From Alphaproteobacteria bacterium (GTDB lineage Bacteria > Pseudomonadota > Alphaproteobacteria > Rhodobacterales > Rhodobacteraceae): 35,672 bases of DNA. The position numbers and the translations under genes are program-made. Numbering within the stretch: the first letter of the stretch is position 1; every line of letters starts with the position of its first letter. The notes beneath the pieces were generated by a model. The model searched no databases. It was not told the origin of the DNA and saw only the letters and a list, made by a program, of their open reading frames with translations. The stretch spans positions 1 to 35,672 of the forward strand of contig JAUIIR010000043.1 in assembly GCA_030431485.1 (NCBI GenBank). Reading direction: 5' to 3'. Below are positions 32,818 to 35,672 of the stretch, one piece after another.

Positions 32818-33999
32818 TCAAGCGGCGAGTTTCTTGCGTTCTTCCAAAGCGGCGGCGGGCGGAGCCGCGCTGCTTACGTTCATATCGGTCAGGGCATCGC
32901 GGGCGGCCTCCACCACGCGGCGCATCACGTGTTCGTCCATCTGCCCGATCACCCCGATGCGGAAACTGTCCACGACGGTCAGTTTGCCGGGATAGATGAT
33001 GAACCCGCGTGCCTTCATGGCGTCATAAAAGCCCTGAAAGGTAAAATTCGGATCGGCGGGGCAGAAGAAAGTAACGATGATCGGGCTGAGCCAACGGTCG
33101 GCGAGCAGGGTCTCGAACCCCAGATCGCGCATGCCCTGCACCATGACATCGCGGTTCTTCGTATAGCGTGCGCCTCGGCCGGGAACACCGCCTTCGGCCT
33201 CGTGCAGGTCGAGCGCCTTGAGGAACGCCGCGACGACATGGGTCGGGGGCGTAAAGCGCCATTGGCCGGTGTTTTCCATCGTCGCCCATTGTGCGTGTAC
33301 GTCGAGGGACAGGGAATGAGAGTTGCCTTTGGAGGCTTCAATCTCGTCGGTGCGGGCGATGACAAATCCGAAACCAGGGACGCCTTCGATACATTTGTTG
33401 GCGGAGGACACGAAGGCGGCACAGTTGAGCTTGACCGGATCAAGCGGCAGAGCGCCAAAGGCCGACATGCTGTCGATCAGGAGTTTGCGCCCGGCGGCTT
33501 TGGTTGCTTCGGCAATCTCTTCGACCGGGTTCTGAATACCACTTGAGGTTTCGCAGTGGATTGCCAGAACATGTGTGATGGCCGGGTCATTGGCGAGAAT
33601 GGCCGCAACTTCATCGCCGCGCGGGGGCAGGTAGTCGCCTTTGTCGAGCAGGTGGCAGGAGCGCCCGAGATAGTCGAGCGTTTGCGCGGCACGTAGGCCA
33701 TAAGCGCCGTTGGCAAGCACCAACACTTTGCCATCTCGGGGCACAAAACTGCCCAGCATCGCCTCAACGCAATAGCTGCCGGAGCCCTGAATAGGCACGC
33801 AGTCATAGGCGTCTTTGCCTTCACCTATCAAAGCCAGAAGGCGGGATCGCAAGGCGCGGGTCATCGCCCGAAAGTCATCGTCCCAACTGCCCCAGTCCTT
33901 AAGCATAGCCTGCTTCACGGAATACGCCGTGGTCAGCGGGCCGGGGGTCAGAAGATAGGGTTCCCCAAGTGCCGGGGCGGGCAGCGGTGTTGCAGTCAT
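32818..33999 (-). CDS. phnW: 2-aminoethylphosphonate:pyruvate aminotransferase
   Basis: It moves the amino group of 2-aminoethylphosphonate to pyruvate, giving phosphonoacetaldehyde and alanine. Class V PLP aminotransferase: LLTPGPLTT at residues 16-24, [13 protein letters not shown]176 in [11 protein letters not shown] and PLP lysine K202 in [10 protein letters not shown] chose the ATG at 33999 (393 aa) because the family starts close to LLTPGPLT and GGGA lies upstream; the longer frame to 34050 adds 17 residues with no ribosome site. First gene of the operon phnW-phnA-phnY-pbfA-EamA, divergent from a LysR regulator. PhnX (phosphonatase) is not present, so the phosphonoacetate branch is used. 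Confidence 0.92.
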   Translation of the reverse strand: MTATPLPAPALGEPYLLTPGPLTTAYSVKQAMLKDWGSWDDDFRAMTRALRSRLLALIGEGKDAYDCVPIQGSGSYCVEAMLGSFVPRDGKVLVLANGAYGLRAAQTLDYLGRSCHLLDKGDYLPPRGDEVAAILANDPAITHVLAIHCETSSGIQNPVEEIAEATKAAGRKLLIDSMSAFGALPLDPVKLNCAAFVSSANKCIEGVPGFGFVIARTDEIEASKGNSHSLSLDVHAQWATMENTGQWRFTPPTHVVAAFLKALDLHEAEGGVPGRGARYTKNRDVMVQGMRDLGFETLLADRWLSPIIVTFFCPADPNFTFQGFYDAMKARGFIIYPGKLTVVDSFRIGVIGQMDEHVMRRVVEAARDALTDMNVSSAAPPAAALEERKKLAA

Positions 34000-34078
34000 G
34001 GCGCAGTTCCCAAGCTGATCTGTTGTTGGATATGCGGTGCGGTCTGACATATGTAAAATCTTTGTTCTCTATTATTTT

Positions 34079-34093
34079 ATAAGTCTAGCCTAT
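34079..34093. promoter_or_regulatory. LysR-type box between phnW and its regulator
   Basis: Read on the minus strand this is ATAGGCTAGACTTAT, a T-N11-A box that matches 11 of 15 positions with a perfect dyad upstream of the phosphonate monoester hydrolase-like gene (35007-35021). It sits 27 bp before the LysR start, a usual autoregulatory position. Confidence 0.55.
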
Positions 34094-34119
34094 ATACTGT
34101 CGATACGAAAGGAGGCCCT

Positions 34120-34989
34120 ATGCGATACAGTCAATTGCGAGCGTTTCACCACGTCGCCCTGCATGGTGGTTTTTCCCGCGCGGCGCGCGCCTTGAATATC
34201 TCGCAACCCTCTGTTTCGGACCAGGTGCGTCAGCTTGAACAGCGCCACGATGTGCTCTTGTTCACACGTGAAGCGCGGCAAGTGAAGATGACGGATACGG
34301 GTGAAGCGTTGTTCCGTCTGACCAGCGAGATGTTTGAGGTCGAGGAGCGCATCAGCGCCCTATTTGACGAGAACCGGGCGGCCTTGTCGGGCAATCTGCG
34401 CATTATGGCAGACTCTGCGATGCATATCACCGATGCTGTGCGTCGCTTTCGCGAAACAAGTCCGGACGTCTTTGTGACCATTCGCACGGGCAATACAGAA
34501 GACCTACTGCGGCGCCTCAGAAATTACGAGGCAGAGATCGGAGTGGTCGGTAACGCAATCTCGGCTCCGGATCTTGACAGTGTGGATTTGGGGCGAACCC
34601 CAATCCTCGCGTTGGTAGCCAAGGATCACTTGCCAAAAGAGGTAGGCAGTCTGCGCTTTCGCGATCTCCCATCCTTCCCGCTGATCTACCGGGAAAATGG
34701 ATCGCGAACGCGGGCGCTGGTTGAAGAACAAGCTTCGATTTTAGGTGTGTCTTTGGAGCCGTCGATTGAGGTCGAAGGACGAGAGGCGATGCGCGAGGTT
34801 GTCGCGTCCGGTGCTGGCATAGGATTTATAAGCGAGGCGGAATTCGGGCATGACCGGCGGCTGAGGGCCATTCCCTTTGAAGACGTCGATCTGGGCATGT
34901 CTGAGTCTTTGGTGACCCTGTCCGCGCGGCGGGACGTGCCTTTGATCCGCGGTTTTTTGAAAGCGGTTCAAAAGACTTTGACGTCTTGA
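34120..34989 (+). CDS. LysR-family regulator of phosphonate catabolism
   Basis: A 289-aa LysR-type regulator. The helix-turn-helix is in residues 1-60 (FSRAARALNISQPSVSDQVRQLE) and an effector domain covers about 88-287 (LRIMADSAMHITDAVRRF; VASGAGIGFISEAEFG). It is divergent from phnW and followed on its own strand by a sulfatase-superfamily gene, so it sits between two phosphonate units. A strong AAAGGAGG lies 8 bp before the ATG. LysR regulators responding to aminoethylphosphonate are known for such clusters in other proteobacteria; assignment here rests on position and on shared boxes in both promoters. Confidence 0.9.
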   Translation: MRYSQLRAFHHVALHGGFSRAARALNISQPSVSDQVRQLEQRHDVLLFTREARQVKMTDTGEALFRLTSEMFEVEERISALFDENRAALSGNLRIMADSAMHITDAVRRFRETSPDVFVTIRTGNTEDLLRRLRNYEAEIGVVGNAISAPDLDSVDLGRTPILALVAKDHLPKEVGSLRFRDLPSFPLIYRENGSRTRALVEEQASILGVSLEPSIEVEGREAMREVVASGAGIGFISEAEFGHDRRLRAIPFEDVDLGMSESLVTLSARRDVPLIRGFLKAVQKTLTS

Positions 34990-35006
34990 GTGCCCAATTC
35001 GAATAA

Positions 35007-35021
35007 ATAGGTTTTACCTAT
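35007..35021. promoter_or_regulatory. perfect LysR-type dyad ATAGGT-TTT-ACCTAT
   Basis: A perfect 6-bp inverted repeat with a 3-nt spacer, carrying T-N11-A, 45 bp upstream of the sulfatase-family gene. It shares ATAGGnTnnACnTAT with the box upstream of phnW. It is weaker as a terminator for the LysR gene because it is AT-rich, short and lacks a T-tract. Confidence 0.55.
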
Positions 35022-35066
35022 GGGCTTATACAAATCACTTGTCTTTACATATGATCCCTGCTTGGC

Positions 35067-35672
35067 ATGATCGAAGAACATCTGGGAATGACCGTGTCAA
35101 AAGCAAAGCCGAATACTCTGTTCATCGTGATTGACCAATTGCGCGCTGACTGCGTTTTTGGTGCACTTGCGGAGCATCTTGACCTACCCAATATTCGCGC
35201 CTTTGCCGAGGATGCGGTAACGTTCCGCAACCATTATTCGGTCACCTCGCCCTGTGGTCCCTCCCGCGTCTCTTTGCTGACATCGCAATATGCGTCAAAT
35301 CATGGGGCAACGCGCAATGGCACACCTTTGAAGCGCGACACGCCAAACCTTGCGACCGTGGCGCGGGAAAACGGATTCGACCCGCTGCTATTTGGATACA
35401 CAGATACATCGCACGATCCCCGGTTCTTGTCAGCGGATGACCCGCGGCTGTTTTCCTACGAAGAGCTTGCTCCGGGATTTGAAGAGGTGGTGCGCATGCG
35501 GCTCGAGGGCGACTCGAGCGCATGGGAATCCTTTCTTGCGGAAAATGGCTACGATGTCCCGTCCTATCCAGAAATGTACCGACCGTTGGGCGACACACCG
35601 GATTCGCCTGCGCTCTATTCAGCGGAACATAGCGATACCGCGTTTCTCACGGATCGGACGATCGAAGACCTG
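35067..35672 (+). CDS. sulfatase-superfamily hydrolase, phosphonate monoester hydrolase-like (3' end beyond the window)
   Basis: The frame is open for 202 codons from ATG 35067 to the window edge with no stop. NTLFIVIDQLRADC supplies the first metal aspartate near residues 16-29. SPCGPSRVSLLTSQYASNHG contains the formylglycine motif C-x-P-x-R used by sulfatases and phosphonate monoester hydrolases. The block DTPNLATVARENGFDPLLFGYTDTSHDPR resembles the phosphonate monoester hydrolase branch, with its GYT-DPR pattern. Adjacent phosphonate genes support phosphonate esters as substrate; a sulfate ester is the alternative. A start at 35088 (MTVSKAKP) is equally likely. An activating formylglycine-generating enzyme is not seen here. 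Confidence 0.8.
   Translation, partial: MIEEHLGMTVSKAKPNTLFIVIDQLRADCVFGALAEHLDLPNIRAFAEDAVTFRNHYSVTSPCGPSRVSLLTSQYASNHGATRNGTPLKRDTPNLATVARENGFDPLLFGYTDTSHDPRFLSADDPRLFSYEELAPGFEEVVRMRLEGDSSAWESFLAENGYDVPSYPEMYRPLGDTPDSPALYSAEHSDTAFLTDRTIEDL

Noticed and set aside
31719..32999. 426-codon open frame on the plus strand
   Set aside because: It is antisense to phnA and the end of phnW, which have conserved active-site residues and operon overlaps.
34000..34050. Extended phnW start at 34050
   Set aside because: It adds 17 residues not typical of the family and has no ribosome-binding site. It cannot be excluded.
1..35672. CRISPR arrays, insertion sequences, phage genes, tRNA or rRNA genes
   Set aside because: No regularly spaced direct repeats, transposase or integrase motifs, or tRNA-like cloverleaf sequences were found on reading both strands by eye.

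Overview
The window is about 60% GC chromosomal DNA from an alphaproteobacterium, most likely a marine Rhodobacterales (Roseobacter-group) bacterium. The gene families point there: a beta-hydroxyaspartate-cycle operon, monomeric isocitrate dehydrogenase, membrane-bound PuuD urate oxidase, a fused PuuE-UraD protein, a TRAP transporter and an aminoethylphosphonate operon. Two copies of a GGGGCTCTGCCCC-type intergenic repeat also resemble one I associate with this order. No tRNA, rRNA, insertion sequence, prophage gene or CRISPR array was seen. This is a dense metabolic region, not a mobile island.

Layout. (1) 1-4519: housekeeping genes, namely a possible gene fragment at the left edge, monomeric NADP-isocitrate dehydrogenase, a PPP-type metallophosphoesterase and a UDP-glucuronate 4-epimerase-like enzyme. 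(2) 4651-10222: (S)-ureidoglycine aminohydrolase, then the complete beta-hydroxyaspartate cycle (bhcA-bhcB-bhcC-bhcD), which turns two glyoxylate into oxaloacetate without losing carbon. (3) 10351-19025: purine/ureide catabolism (puuD, 5-hydroxyisourate hydrolase, puuE-uraD fusion, ureidoglycolate lyase, NCS2 purine permease) with a LysR regulator. It is interrupted by a divergent HxlR / tautomerase / OsmC / methyltransferase module. (4) 19140-27844: a seven-gene minus-strand operon (N-formylglutamate amidohydrolase-like, TRAP DctQ-DctM-DctP, glutamine-synthetase-like ligase, aldehyde dehydrogenase, Fe-alcohol dehydrogenase) with a divergent RpiR regulator. Its substrate is unknown; an amino-alcohol handled by gamma-glutamylation fits best. 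(5) 27945-35672: a 2-aminoethylphosphonate operon (phnW-phnA-phnY-pbfA-EamA permease), a divergent LysR regulator, and a sulfatase-superfamily gene cut by the right edge that resembles phosphonate monoester hydrolases.

How they work together. Ureide breakdown ends in glyoxylate plus urea, and the bhc operon is a glyoxylate-assimilation route, so blocks 2 and 3 read as one pathway from urate to oxaloacetate. Allantoate amidohydrolase, xanthine dehydrogenase, urease and the bhcR regulator are not in the window. Block 4, if the amino-alcohol reading is right, would produce an amino acid such as glycine, which is also a bhc intermediate. Block 5 releases phosphate, nitrogen and acetate from phosphonates. 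Overall the region looks like a nitrogen, carbon and phosphorus scavenging locus.

The observations I rate highest are the ureide-bhc linkage, the uncharacterised gamma-glutamylation-type TRAP operon, and a 15-bp LysR-type box shared by the phnW promoter and the phosphonate-monoester-hydrolase promoter.
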